Part shown: in pieces, positions 1-5,597 of the stretch
Numbering within the stretch: position 1 is the first letter of the stretch
Layout: each line of letters begins with the position of its first letter
Assembly: GCA_012512545.1 (NCBI GenBank)
Contig: JAAZDZ010000369.1
Location: 1-6,162, forward strand
Origin: Alcaligenaceae bacterium
Lineage (GTDB): Bacteria > Pseudomonadota > Gammaproteobacteria > Burkholderiales > Burkholderiaceae_B
Length of the DNA stretch: 6,162 nucleotides
Direction of reading: 5' to 3'
Notes under the pieces: generated by a model
Database searches by the model: none
What the model saw: the letters and a program-made list of their open reading frames with translations, nothing else
Told to the model about the DNA's origin: nothing
Position numbers and translations under genes: made by a program

Positions 1-230
1 GTCATACACCGTTCTTCCAAGGCTATCGTCCTCAGTTCTACTTCCGTACGACCGACGTAACTGGCACCATCCAGCTGCCGGCCGACAAGGAAATGGTTCT
101 GCCGGGTGACAACGTCTCGATGGAAGTGACCCTGATCGCCCCCATCGCCATGGAAGAAGGTCTGCGCTTCGCCATCCGTGAAGGCGGTCGTACCGTCGGC
201 GCCGGCGTCGTTGCAAAAATCACCGAGTAA
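1..230 (+). CDS. tuf: Elongation factor Tu, C-terminal fragment (5' end outside window)
   Basis: EF-Tu is the GTPase that carries aminoacyl-tRNA to the ribosomal A site. Only the last 75 codons are present, reading in frame from base 3 to TAA at 228-230. They cover the end of domain 2 and the third beta-barrel domain, about residues 322-396 of a normal protein. Recognisable stretches are [21 protein letters not shown], then PGDN, then the near-invariant [17 protein letters not shown] close to the C-terminus. The GTPase domain lies upstream of the window. Codon choice is strongly biased, as expected for a very highly expressed gene. rpsJ follows 62 bases downstream, the usual end of a str-type cluster (rpsL-rpsG-fusA-tuf) running into rpsJ; the upstream genes are inferred, not seen. 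Identity is essentially certain. Whether this is one of two tuf copies cannot be told. Confidence 0.97.
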   Translation, partial: HTPFFQGYRPQFYFRTTDVTGTIQLPADKEMVLPGDNVSMEVTLIAPIAMEEGLRFAIREGGRTVGAGVVAKITE

Positions 231-245
231 AAAACCGCCTGCTTT

Positions 246-280
246 GACCGGGGCGAACCCCGCCCCGGTTCTTTCGTTCT
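246..280 (+). terminator. Terminator-like hairpin between tuf and rpsJ (possible attenuator)
   Basis: An 8-bp GC-rich stem pairs ACCGGGGC (247-254) with GCCCCGGT (262-269) around a 7-base loop, extendable by a G-T pair at 246/270. It is followed by a U-rich but interrupted run (TTCTTTCGTTCTTT, 269-282). The stem is strong but the tail is broken by C and G, so termination is probably partial. It may set the tuf:rpsJ ratio while letting some polymerase through to rpsJ, since I see no convincing separate rpsJ promoter in the 62-base gap. The hairpin is read from the sequence; its function is inferred. Confidence 0.55.
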
Positions 281-292
281 TTAGGAATACCC

Positions 293-604
293 ATGAAAAA
301 CCAGAAAATCCGCATCCGTCTGAAAGCGTTCGACTACAAGCTCATCGACCAGTCGGCCGCTGAAATCGTGGACACTGCCAAGCGCACCGGCGCTGTTGTT
401 CGCGGCCCGGTACCGCTGCCCACGCGGATTCGTCGCTACGACCTCCTGCGTTCGCCGCACGTCAACAAGACTTCGCGCGACCAGATGGAAATGCGTACGC
501 ACCAGCGTCTCATGGATATCGTCGACCCCACCGACAAAACGGTTGATGCGCTCATGCGCCTCGATCTGCCCGCCGGTGTGGACGTCGAAATCGCACTGCA
601 GTAA
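293..604 (+). CDS. rpsJ: 30S ribosomal protein S10 (NusE)
   Basis: S10 sits in the head of the 30S subunit. With NusB it also acts as NusE in transcription antitermination. The product is 103 residues, the same length as E. coli S10, and aligns end to end: IRIRLKAFD at residues 6-14, the [14 protein letters not shown] loop (31-45), SPHVNK (54-59), and the C-terminal [19 protein letters not shown]. The ATG start has AGGA at 283-286, 6 bases upstream. It follows tuf by 62 bases, probably as a partly read-through operon. Normally this is the first gene of the S10 cluster with rplC immediately after; here a strong terminator follows and rplC is about 4.3 kb away. Identity is certain from sequence. 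Confidence 0.98.
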   Translation: MKNQKIRIRLKAFDYKLIDQSAAEIVDTAKRTGAVVRGPVPLPTRIRRYDLLRSPHVNKTSRDQMEMRTHQRLMDIVDPTDKTVDALMRLDLPAGVDVEIALQ

Positions 605-633
605 ACGTGCAAAAGCGGTAAAAGCAGAAAAAC

Positions 634-668
634 AAAAACGCCATGCAATGCATGGCGTTTTTTGTTTT
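634..668 (+). terminator. Intrinsic terminator after rpsJ
   Basis: A 13-bp perfect stem pairs 634-646 with 650-662 around a 3-base loop (AAT). Its core is CGCCATGC/GCATGGCG, flanked by A5 on the left and T6 on the right. Allowing one bulged T at 663, pairing can continue (AAAC at 630-633 with GTTT at 664-667). The A-tract/T-tract symmetry means it could work in both directions. It lies 30 bases after the rpsJ stop and should end the tuf-rpsJ transcript, isolating rplC from it. Confidence 0.9.
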
Positions 669-688
669 CGGGCATCAGGGAAAATCTC

Positions 689-741
689 TATAACAGTATC
701 CGCTAATATGAGTATCTATCAGTAACAATAGGGAATAGAAT
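689..741 (+). promoter_or_regulatory. AT-rich region, probable promoter zone for the Bug gene
   Basis: The interval from about 664 to 775 is clearly more AT-rich than its surroundings and holds several -10-like hexamers: TATAAC at 689-694, TAATAT at 704-709 and TAGAAT at 736-741. None has a good -35 partner at 16-18 bases, so the exact promoter cannot be chosen. A promoter is expected because a strong terminator precedes it and a gene with a good ribosome-binding site follows. The hexamer AGTATC occurs twice, 16 bases apart (695-700, 711-716); its meaning is unknown. Confidence 0.25.
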
Positions 742-784
742 CAACGTTCTTTGAATTCATAAAACATGCTTAACGGAGACACGC

Positions 785-1768
785 ATGGCCAAAATGCTTC
801 AGAATTCCCTGTTGTCTGTAGCGCTGGCGGGCGCGGCTGTAATGATGAGCCCGGCAGCCGCCTCTTCCGATTTTCCCAATCAGCCCATCCGCATGATTGT
901 GCCGTTCGCGCCAGGCGGTTCAACTGATATCGTGGCGCGCATCGTGAGCCAGCGCATGGGTCAGGAACTGGGCCAGACTGTCATCGTGGAAAACAAAGCT
1001 GGAGCAGGGGGCGCTATCGGCGCGTCAGAAGCCGCCCGCGCTCAGCCCGATGGCTATACGGTATCCGTGGCCACTGTATCTACCATGGCCGTCAACCCGG
1101 CGTGCCGTGCGGATCTTCCCTACGATCCTTCCAAGGATTTCATACCCGTCACGAACTTCGCCAACCTGCCCAACGTCATCGTGGTGAACCCCAAGTTCCC
1201 TGCCAAAAACTTTGAAGAAATGGTGCAGGAGCTCAAGGCGAACCCCGACAAATATTCGTATGGCAGTTCCGGCACGTGCTCCATCAACCATCTGTTCGGC
1301 GAAGCCTTCAAGCACTCCACCGGCACAGATATGATTCACGTTCCCTATAAAGGTTCTGGCCCGGCTGTGGTTGATACCGTTGGGGGCCAGGTGGAAGTCC
1401 TGTTCGACAACCTGCCTTCTTCCATGAACCAGATCCAGGCCGGTAATCTGCGCCCCATCGCGGTGGCCGGGCCAGCACGCGCCGAAGCCCTGCAGGATAT
1501 CCCCACCCTGGCAGAGCTTGGGCACCCCGAACTGAATGAACCCGCCTGGTATGGTCTGCTGGCACCTGCAGGCACGCCGGAAGCCATCGTCAAGAAACTG
1601 CGCGATGCGGCGGTAGTGGCTCTGCAGGATCCCAAGGTCATGGAATCCCTCAAGCAGCAGGGCGCCACACCTTCCGGCAACACCTCTGAAGAATTCGCGG
1701 AAGAAATCCGCGTCTGGCAGGCAAATGCCGCCAAGGTGGTGGCACAGCCGGGCTTCAAGCTCGACTGA
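785..1768 (+). CDS. Bug/TctC-family tripartite tricarboxylate transporter substrate-binding protein
   Basis: Periplasmic solute-binding receptor of the Bug (TctC) family, which captures carboxylates or related small molecules, classically for a TctA/TctB membrane pair. It has 327 residues, normal for the family. The N-terminus is a Sec signal peptide: K3, hydrophobic core about 9-23, likely cleavage after AAA at 24-26. The family signatures follow: PFAPGGSTD (40-48), the first ligand-binding loop; the ENKAGAGGAIGA segment (69-80); PDGYT (88-92); and VPYKGSGPAVVD in the second lobe. Cys107 and Cys165 (in GSSGTCSINH) are the only mature cysteines and may form a disulfide. The ATG at 785 has GGAG at 775-778, 6 bases upstream; the second ATG at 794 is a weaker choice. 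No TctA or TctB gene is adjacent and hairpins bound the gene on both sides, so it is monocistronic. Such orphan receptors are very numerous in Bordetella and other Betaproteobacteria. The ligand cannot be predicted. Confidence 0.93.
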   Translation: MAKMLQNSLLSVALAGAAVMMSPAAASSDFPNQPIRMIVPFAPGGSTDIVARIVSQRMGQELGQTVIVENKAGAGGAIGASEAARAQPDGYTVSVATVSTMAVNPACRADLPYDPSKDFIPVTNFANLPNVIVVNPKFPAKNFEEMVQELKANPDKYSYGSSGTCSINHLFGEAFKHSTGTDMIHVPYKGSGPAVVDTVGGQVEVLFDNLPSSMNQIQAGNLRPIAVAGPARAEALQDIPTLAELGHPELNEPAWYGLLAPAGTPEAIVKKLRDAAVVALQDPKVMESLKQQGATPSGNTSEEFAEEIRVWQANAAKVVAQPGFKLD

Positions 1769-1794
1769 TCAGCTTTAGAACCGCTTTACCGCAC

Positions 1795-1830
1795 ACAGGC
1801 TGGCCACGCGAGTGGTCAGCCTGTTTCGAT
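1795..1830 (+). terminator. Hairpin terminator after the Bug gene
   Basis: A 13-bp stem pairs 1795-1807 with 1812-1824 with a single G-T wobble. It closes on a four-base GCGA loop, a GNRA-type tetraloop that makes the hairpin very stable. The U-run after it is short (TTT, then CGATTCT), so it may rely partly on Rho or act also as a 3'-end stabiliser. It lies 26 bases after the stop codon, the usual place for a terminator. Confidence 0.7.
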
Positions 1831-1855
1831 TCTGGCCAGGAATTGCCGCTAATCG

Positions 1856-1890
1856 TTGACTGCTCATCGGCAGGGCGATTAAGGTATAGA
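1856..1890 (+). promoter_or_regulatory. Possible promoter of the importer operon
   Basis: TTGACT at 1856-1861 is a good -35 match (5 of 6). At 18 bases lies TAAGGT (1880-1885), a poor -10. TATAGA (1885-1890) looks better but is 23 bases away, too far for a standard sigma-70 promoter. Either the -10 is weak and the promoter needs an activator, or the start lies elsewhere. It overlaps the left arm of the inverted repeat at 1868-1908. Confidence 0.3.
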
Positions 1891-1908
1891 CGTTGGCGAG
1901 CCCTGCCG
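1868..1908. repeat. Perfect 9-bp GC-rich inverted repeat upstream of the importer operon
   Basis: CGGCAGGGC at 1868-1876 is the exact reverse complement of GCCCTGCCG at 1900-1908, separated by 23 bases. The arm centres are 32 bases apart, about three helical turns. It overlaps the presumed -10 region and ends 9 bases before the AGGAG ribosome-binding site (1917-1921). It could be an operator for a dimeric or looping regulator or, if transcription begins upstream, a leader hairpin beside the ribosome-binding site. The repeat is directly visible; the role is inferred. Confidence 0.6.
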
Positions 1909-1930
1909 TTTAGAACAGGAGCGGATACCG

Positions 1931-3898
1931 ATGTCGCTGGAGTCTTTGGCTGCGGTGCGGAAATATGCTGGCCTTGTCTATCGCCTGCCGGGTTTGCTTG
2001 TTCTGTGCTTTATGCTGGCTGTGTGGCCCGTTGAAGGGGTTCAGGCCCAGGCGGCTGCGGCCTGTAATAATGGTCAGAAAGTACGGTTAGCCGATCAGAA
2101 CTGGGAAAGCGCTGCCTTTTCCACCCATCTTTTCGCCCGCATTCTGGAAGATGCCTTCGGCTGCGAAACCGAAATCGTCCCTGGCACTCCGGCGGCGGCT
2201 GAAGCCGCGCTGGCGCAGAATGACTTGCAGGTCATTGCGGAAATCTGGTCGGGCCGTTCAGCCATCATAGAAAATGCCATTCAGGCCGGTCAGGTCAGGG
2301 TGGTGGGCGATACCCTGGAAGGAGGCGCTGAACAGGGCTGGTATGTGCCGGAATTCGTCGTGAAGGGGGATGTCGCACGCGGCATTGAGCCGCTGGCTCC
2401 CGAATTGCGCTCCTGGCAGGATCTTCCCCGCTACAAGGAATTGTTCCGCGACCCTGAACAACCGGAAAAAGGGCGCTTTCTGAACTGCCCGACAGGCTGG
2501 GTGTGCGAAGGCACGAATTCGCGCCTGTTATCGCTGTATGGCCTGGATGAACACTACACGAACTTCCGGGCAGGCACGGGCGCTGCCCTGGATGCCGCCA
2601 TCAGCGCGGCGCATGAACGCGGCGAACCACTGCTGTTCTATTACTGGCAACCGGCCGGGCTGATGGCCAAGTACCGCCTGCATCGTATTGAGTTGCCTCC
2701 ATTCGACCAGGCATGCTGGGACACCATCGTGAGCGGCACAGGCCAGCCTTGCCCCACCGACTTCCTCAAGGCCAGGCTGGCCGTGGCGGTATCAACGCCC
2801 TTTGCCCAGGCGAATCCGCAGATCATTGCGTTTCTGAGCCGTGTCAGCTTTCAGCCTGCGCAGCTGAATCAGGCCATATTGGACATGACGGAACAGCGCA
2901 TTCCGGGCCAGGTCATGGCCGGGCGCTTCTTGAAAGAAAACCCTCAGGTATGGCAGGCGTGGCTGGACGCTGCCCAGGCTGCGGAACTGGAAACATCCCT
3001 GCATGCAGACGCCCCGGCAGCGCGTGGCGACATCTTCTTCCACTGGTCGGGCGCCGAATTCGTCAACCGGCACCTTGCCCAGGCAGTCAAGACCTGGGGC
3101 GACAGCTTCCGTCAGGCGGGCGACCTTTTGCTGGTCATGGTGCTGCTGCCTGTTGAAACCGCATTGCTGGCGATACCCGCCTGGGCCTTGCTGGCTTTTG
3201 TCGCGCTGCTGTCCTGGCATGCCACCCGCAAGCCCATCGCCACCGTCTTATATGTGGTGGGTCTTTATCTCATTGGCGTCGTCGGTTTGTGGGACAAGCT
3301 GATGCAGACCTTTTCCCTGGTACTTGTATCCACCTTGTTTTCTATTGTCATTGGAATTCCAACCGGCATTCTCGCAGCTAGCAGCCGCTGGCTCAGGCGA
3401 GTGCTGGTGCCGGTGATGGATGTCATGCAGACCTTGCCCAGCTTTGTGTACCTGATTCCTGTGCTGATGTTGTTTGGCCTGGGTAAGGTGCCGGCGCTGT
3501 TTGCAACGGTTATCTACGCAGTGCCGCCGCTTATCCGGCTCACGGTTCTCGGGTTGTTGCAGGTAGACCCCGCCGCCAAGGAGGCTGCGCAATCATTTGG
3601 CGTAACGCGCGGGCAGATGCTGCTGAAGGTGACCCTGCCCCTGGCCCGCCCCAGCATCATGGCCGGCATCAACCAGACCACCATGATGGCGCTTTCCATG
3701 GTTGTGGTGGCCTCCATGATCGGCGCGCGCGGCCTGGGCGAAGATGTGCTGGCGGGTATCCAGACGCTGGATATCGGCAGGGGGTTGCAGGCCGGGGTGG
3801 CTATCGTCATTCTTGCGATTGTGATTGACCGCATCACCCAGGCGTATGGCGAACCTTTGCGCAAGCGCATGGCCATCAAAAAAACGGGTGCGCCATGA
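1931..3898 (+). CDS. Fused ProX-like binding domain and ProW-like permease, betaine/choline/proline ABC importer
   Basis: Membrane subunit of a ProU/OpuA-class importer with its receptor fused to the N-terminus; 655 residues. Residues 1-39 form a Sec signal (K11, R18, hydrophobic 20-34, likely cut after VQA at 39). Residues 46-350 are a periplasmic binding domain resembling E. coli ProX: NCPTGWVCEG (185-194) matches its GCNPGWGCEG, and LLFYYWQP (234-241) its FYYTWTP. Trp106, Trp190 and Trp239 align with the ProX aromatic cage for quaternary amines. Cysteines 45, 78, 186, 192, 262 and 274 could form three disulfides. Residues 372-398 resemble the end of ProW's periplasmic N-tail; the permease follows (about 405-637, about seven helices). 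It has the EAA loop at 551-570 (EAA, then Gly557, then LP at 569-570) and NQTTMMALSMVVVASMIGARGLG at 581-603. AGGAG (1917-1921) lies 9 bases before ATG. Overlaps the ATPase gene by 4 bases. The exact ligand (betaine, choline, proline betaine or other) is not determined. Confidence 0.92.
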   Translation: MSLESLAAVRKYAGLVYRLPGLLVLCFMLAVWPVEGVQAQAAAACNNGQKVRLADQNWESAAFSTHLFARILEDAFGCETEIVPGTPAAAEAALAQNDLQVIAEIWSGRSAIIENAIQAGQVRVVGDTLEGGAEQGWYVPEFVVKGDVARGIEPLAPELRSWQDLPRYKELFRDPEQPEKGRFLNCPTGWVCEGTNSRLLSLYGLDEHYTNFRAGTGAALDAAISAAHERGEPLLFYYWQPAGLMAKYRLHRIELPPFDQACWDTIVSGTGQPCPTDFLKARLAVAVSTPFAQANPQIIAFLSRVSFQPAQLNQAILDMTEQRIPGQVMAGRFLKENPQVWQAWLDAAQAAELETSLHADAPAARGDIFFHWSGAEFVNRHLAQAVKTWGDSFRQAGDLLLVMVLLPVETALLAIPAWALLAFVALLSWHATRKPIATVLYVVGLYLIGVVGLWDKLMQTFSLVLVSTLFSIVIGIPTGILAASSRWLRRVLVPVMDVMQTLPSFVYLIPVLMLFGLGKVPALFATVIYAVPPLIRLTVLGLLQVDPAAKEAAQSFGVTRGQMLLKVTLPLARPSIMAGINQTTMMALSMVVVASMIGARGLGEDVLAGIQTLDIGRGLQAGVAIVILAIVIDRITQAYGEPLRKRMAIKKTGAP

Positions 3899-4737
3899 AT
3901 GTCGAAAACCTCAATCAGGCCGATGAAGGCAGCGTCAAGATAAAAATACGCGGCGTCTACAAGGTATTCGGCCGCCGCGAAGCCGAAGGTCTGGACATGC
4001 TGCGCGCCGGTGCGGAGAAATCGGACGTGCAGGCAAGCGTCGGCGTCAACGTCGGCCTGGCCGGAGTCGATGCCGATATCCCCACAGGCATGATCACCTG
4101 CATCATGGGGCTGTCGGGTTCGGGCAAGTCCACCCTGGTGCGACACCTCAATCGCCTGATCGACCCTTCGGCGGGCCGCATCCTGTTCGATGGAGAAGAC
4201 ATCCTGACGCTCAGTATGGCGCAACTGCGTGAACTGCGCCGCCATCGCGTCAGCATGGTCTTCCAGAGCTTCGGTCTGCTGCCGCACATTTCTGTGCTGG
4301 ACAATGTGGCTTTCGGCCTGCATGTCCGGGGAGAACCCAAAGCCCAGGCCCGCAGCACCGCCCGGCTCTGGCTGGAGCGGGTGGGCCTGGCCGAATACGA
4401 ACGCAACTTTCCCGATGAGCTTTCGGGCGGCATGCGCCAGCGGGTCGGGCTGGCACGCGCTCTGGCCATCGACGCCGATGTGCTGTTGATGGATGAGGCT
4501 TTCTCGGCGCTGGACCCCCTCATACGCTACGACATGCAAGATCAGTTGCTGGAACTCCAGCAGCGCTTGCGCAAGACCATCGTGTTCATCACCCACGATA
4601 TTGAGGAAGCCCTGCGTCTGGGCCAGCACATCATCATCCTGCGCGATGGCAAGGTAGAACAGGCAGGCAGCCCGGAGGATATTCGCAACCGGCCCGCCAA
4701 TGATTACGTGGCGAGATTCCTGGTGCGCCGCTTTTAG
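3895..4737 (+). CDS. proV: ProV-like ATPase of betaine/choline-class ABC importer, lacking CBS domains
   Basis: Cytoplasmic ATPase that powers the permease encoded just upstream; 280 residues. All motifs are present: Walker A GLSGSGKST (72-80), Q-loop Gln124 in MVFQSFGLLPH, signature LSGGMRQR (176-183), Walker B VLLMDE (196-201), D-loop SALD (204-207) and switch His234 in FITHD. The roughly 30-residue insert before Walker A (about 26-56) and the phrases NRLIDPSAG, DELSGGMRQRVGLARALAI and MDEAFSALDPLIR are typical of ProV/OpuAA rather than other ABC classes. E. coli ProV is 400 residues and continues into two CBS domains; this protein stops at NDYVARFLVRRF, exactly where that extension would start. 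The CBS pair confers ionic-strength and nucleotide sensing in OpuA-type transporters, so this one is likely ungated or controlled at transcription. The ATG overlaps the preceding stop (ATGA at 3895-3898) with no strong ribosome-binding site, implying translational coupling. Symbol given by homology. Confidence 0.94.
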   Translation: MNVENLNQADEGSVKIKIRGVYKVFGRREAEGLDMLRAGAEKSDVQASVGVNVGLAGVDADIPTGMITCIMGLSGSGKSTLVRHLNRLIDPSAGRILFDGEDILTLSMAQLRELRRHRVSMVFQSFGLLPHISVLDNVAFGLHVRGEPKAQARSTARLWLERVGLAEYERNFPDELSGGMRQRVGLARALAIDADVLLMDEAFSALDPLIRYDMQDQLLELQQRLRKTIVFITHDIEEALRLGQHIIILRDGKVEQAGSPEDIRNRPANDYVARFLVRRF

Positions 4738-4757
4738 GGGTAATCCCCGGGGCTTTT
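4737..4757 (+). terminator. Weak terminator candidate after the ATPase gene
   Basis: GGGG (4737-4740) and CCCC (4745-4748) can form a short stem with a TAAT loop right at the stop codon, followed by GGGGC and a four-T run (4754-4757). Only 4 bp and an awkward spacer make it a poor intrinsic terminator. Importer transcripts may read through into rplC or end by Rho. Confidence 0.25.
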
Positions 4758-4788
4758 CCGCTTCTGCGCACTTGATCAAATGTAGTGC

Positions 4789-4818
4789 TTGCGTTATGGG
4801 TGCGGGCCGTGCTACAGT
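4789..4818 (+). promoter_or_regulatory. rplC: Probable rplC-rplD promoter
   Basis: Extended -10: TGC followed by TACAGT at 4813-4818 (4 of 6 to consensus, plus the upstream TG). The -35 candidate is TTGCGT at 4789-4794, with 18-base spacing. A start near 4824-4826 is expected. The stretch between -10 and start (ACCGGGC, 4819-4825) is GC-rich, as in ribosomal promoters repressed by ppGpp/DksA. A promoter is needed here because rpsJ ends in a strong terminator. An alternative pair, TTGATC 4772-4777 with TATGGG 4795-4800, is poorer. Confidence 0.5.
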
Positions 4819-4821
4819 ACC

Positions 4822-4891
4822 GGGCTTCGCCCTATGAAATTTTGGGCGGAGAAACGCAAAAATCTGTTAGCCCCGACCAATCGTAGTCGGG
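4822..4891 (+). promoter_or_regulatory. Structured 5' leader of rplC
   Basis: The untranslated stretch before rplC holds three inverted repeats. CGCCC (4828-4832) pairs with GGGCG (4844-4848) over an 11-base loop. CCCGAC (4872-4877) pairs with GTCGGG (4886-4891) over an 8-base loop, ending 3 bases before the GGAG ribosome-binding site. GGGC (4822-4825) can also pair with GCCC (4829-4832), competing with the first hairpin if transcription starts far enough upstream. Ribosomal-protein leaders are often targets of autogenous control; which protein would bind here is unknown. Confidence 0.4.
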
Positions 4892-4904
4892 AATGGAGAA
4901 AACA

Positions 4905-5594
4905 ATGTCGAACTCGACACCTACGCCTGCCGCTTACCGGCTTGGGCTGGTGGGGCGCAAGGTCGGCATGACCCGCATTTTCACGGAAGATGGTGAATCC
5001 ATCCCCGTTACAGTGCTGGACGTGTCGAACAACCGCATCACCCAGGTCAAGTCGCCAGAAGTTGATGGTTACGCAGCAGTGCAAGTCACCTACGGCACCC
5101 GTCGCGCATCGCGCGTCATCAAGCCGCAGGCTGGCCACTTTGCCAAAGCCGGCACCGAAGCTGGCAGCATCCTGAAGGAATTCCGCCTCGACCCCGCCAA
5201 AGCCGCCGAATTCACGGCTGGCGCAGTATTGGCCGTCGATAGCGTGTTTGAAGCAGGTCAGAAGGTTGATGTCACTGGCACCACGATCGGTAAAGGCTAT
5301 GCCGGCACCATCAAGCGCCACCACTTCTCTGGCCAGCGCAACTCCCACGGTAACTCGATCTCCCACCGCGCTCCCGGTTCCACCGGCATGGCGCAGGATC
5401 CAGGTCGCGTATTCCCGGGCAAGAAGATGGCTGGTCACATGGGCGACGTCACCCGTACCACCCAGAATCTTGATATTGTGCGCGTCGATGCCGAACGCGG
5501 TCTGCTGTTGGTCAAGGGCGCAGTTCCCGGCCACAAGAATGGCAGCATCGTTGTGCGTCCCGCTGTCAAGACACCTATCAAGAAAGGAGCCTAA
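4905..5594 (+). CDS. rplC: 50S ribosomal protein L3
   Basis: L3 is an early-assembly 23S rRNA-binding protein whose central loop reaches toward the peptidyl transferase centre. The product is 229 residues and aligns with E. coli L3 (209) from [18 protein letters not shown] (13-30) through [11 protein letters not shown] (73-83), [15 protein letters not shown] (121-135), the central loop with [12 protein letters not shown] (148-159), and [15 protein letters not shown]. Gln164 aligns with E. coli Gln150, the PrmB methylation site. The first 11 residues ([11 protein letters not shown]) have no E. coli counterpart. I chose ATG 4905 because GGAG at 4895-4898 lies 6 bases upstream; the in-frame ATG at 4893 overlaps that site and would add MEKT. 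rplD follows after 3 bases. Unusually, rpsJ is not the immediate upstream neighbour. Confidence 0.97.
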   Translation: MSNSTPTPAAYRLGLVGRKVGMTRIFTEDGESIPVTVLDVSNNRITQVKSPEVDGYAAVQVTYGTRRASRVIKPQAGHFAKAGTEAGSILKEFRLDPAKAAEFTAGAVLAVDSVFEAGQKVDVTGTTIGKGYAGTIKRHHFSGQRNSHGNSISHRAPGSTGMAQDPGRVFPGKKMAGHMGDVTRTTQNLDIVRVDAERGLLLVKGAVPGHKNGSIVVRPAVKTPIKKGA

Positions 5595-5597
5595 ATC

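Noticed and set aside
244..272. TTGACC at 244-249 as a -35 for an rpsJ promoter
   Set aside because: No acceptable -10 occurs at 16-18 bases (GGTTCT/GTTCTT), and the site is buried in the hairpin stem.
1025..1758. Minus-strand open frames of 166 and 137 codons inside the Bug gene
   Set aside because: Both are antisense to a complete family member and overlap each other in different frames.
2054..2068. Possible lipobox at Cys45 (AAAC) making the fused receptor a lipoprotein
   Set aside because: The -3 position is Ala instead of Leu/Val/Ile, a good VQA signal-peptidase I site lies six residues earlier, and Cys45 is better explained as part of a disulfide.
3514..4779. 421-codon open frame on the minus strand opposite the permease end and ATPase
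   Set aside because: It overlaps two well-supported genes of known families, has no ribosome-binding site of note, and its product is low-complexity with no recognisable domain; a typical antisense shadow of GC-biased codons.
4772..4800. TTGATC with TATGGG as the main rplC promoter
   Set aside because: Spacing is right (17) but the -10 matches only its first three bases; the extended -10 at 4810-4818 is better.
4893..4904. Earlier in-frame ATG for L3 (adds MEKT)
   Set aside because: This ATG overlaps the GGAG that serves the ATG at 4905 and lies 2 bases after the leader hairpin; it has no ribosome-binding site of its own.
605..4904. Mobile element or genomic island carrying the transporter genes
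   Set aside because: There is no transposase, integrase, terminal inverted repeat, target duplication or tRNA gene at either junction, and codon use looks like the host's.
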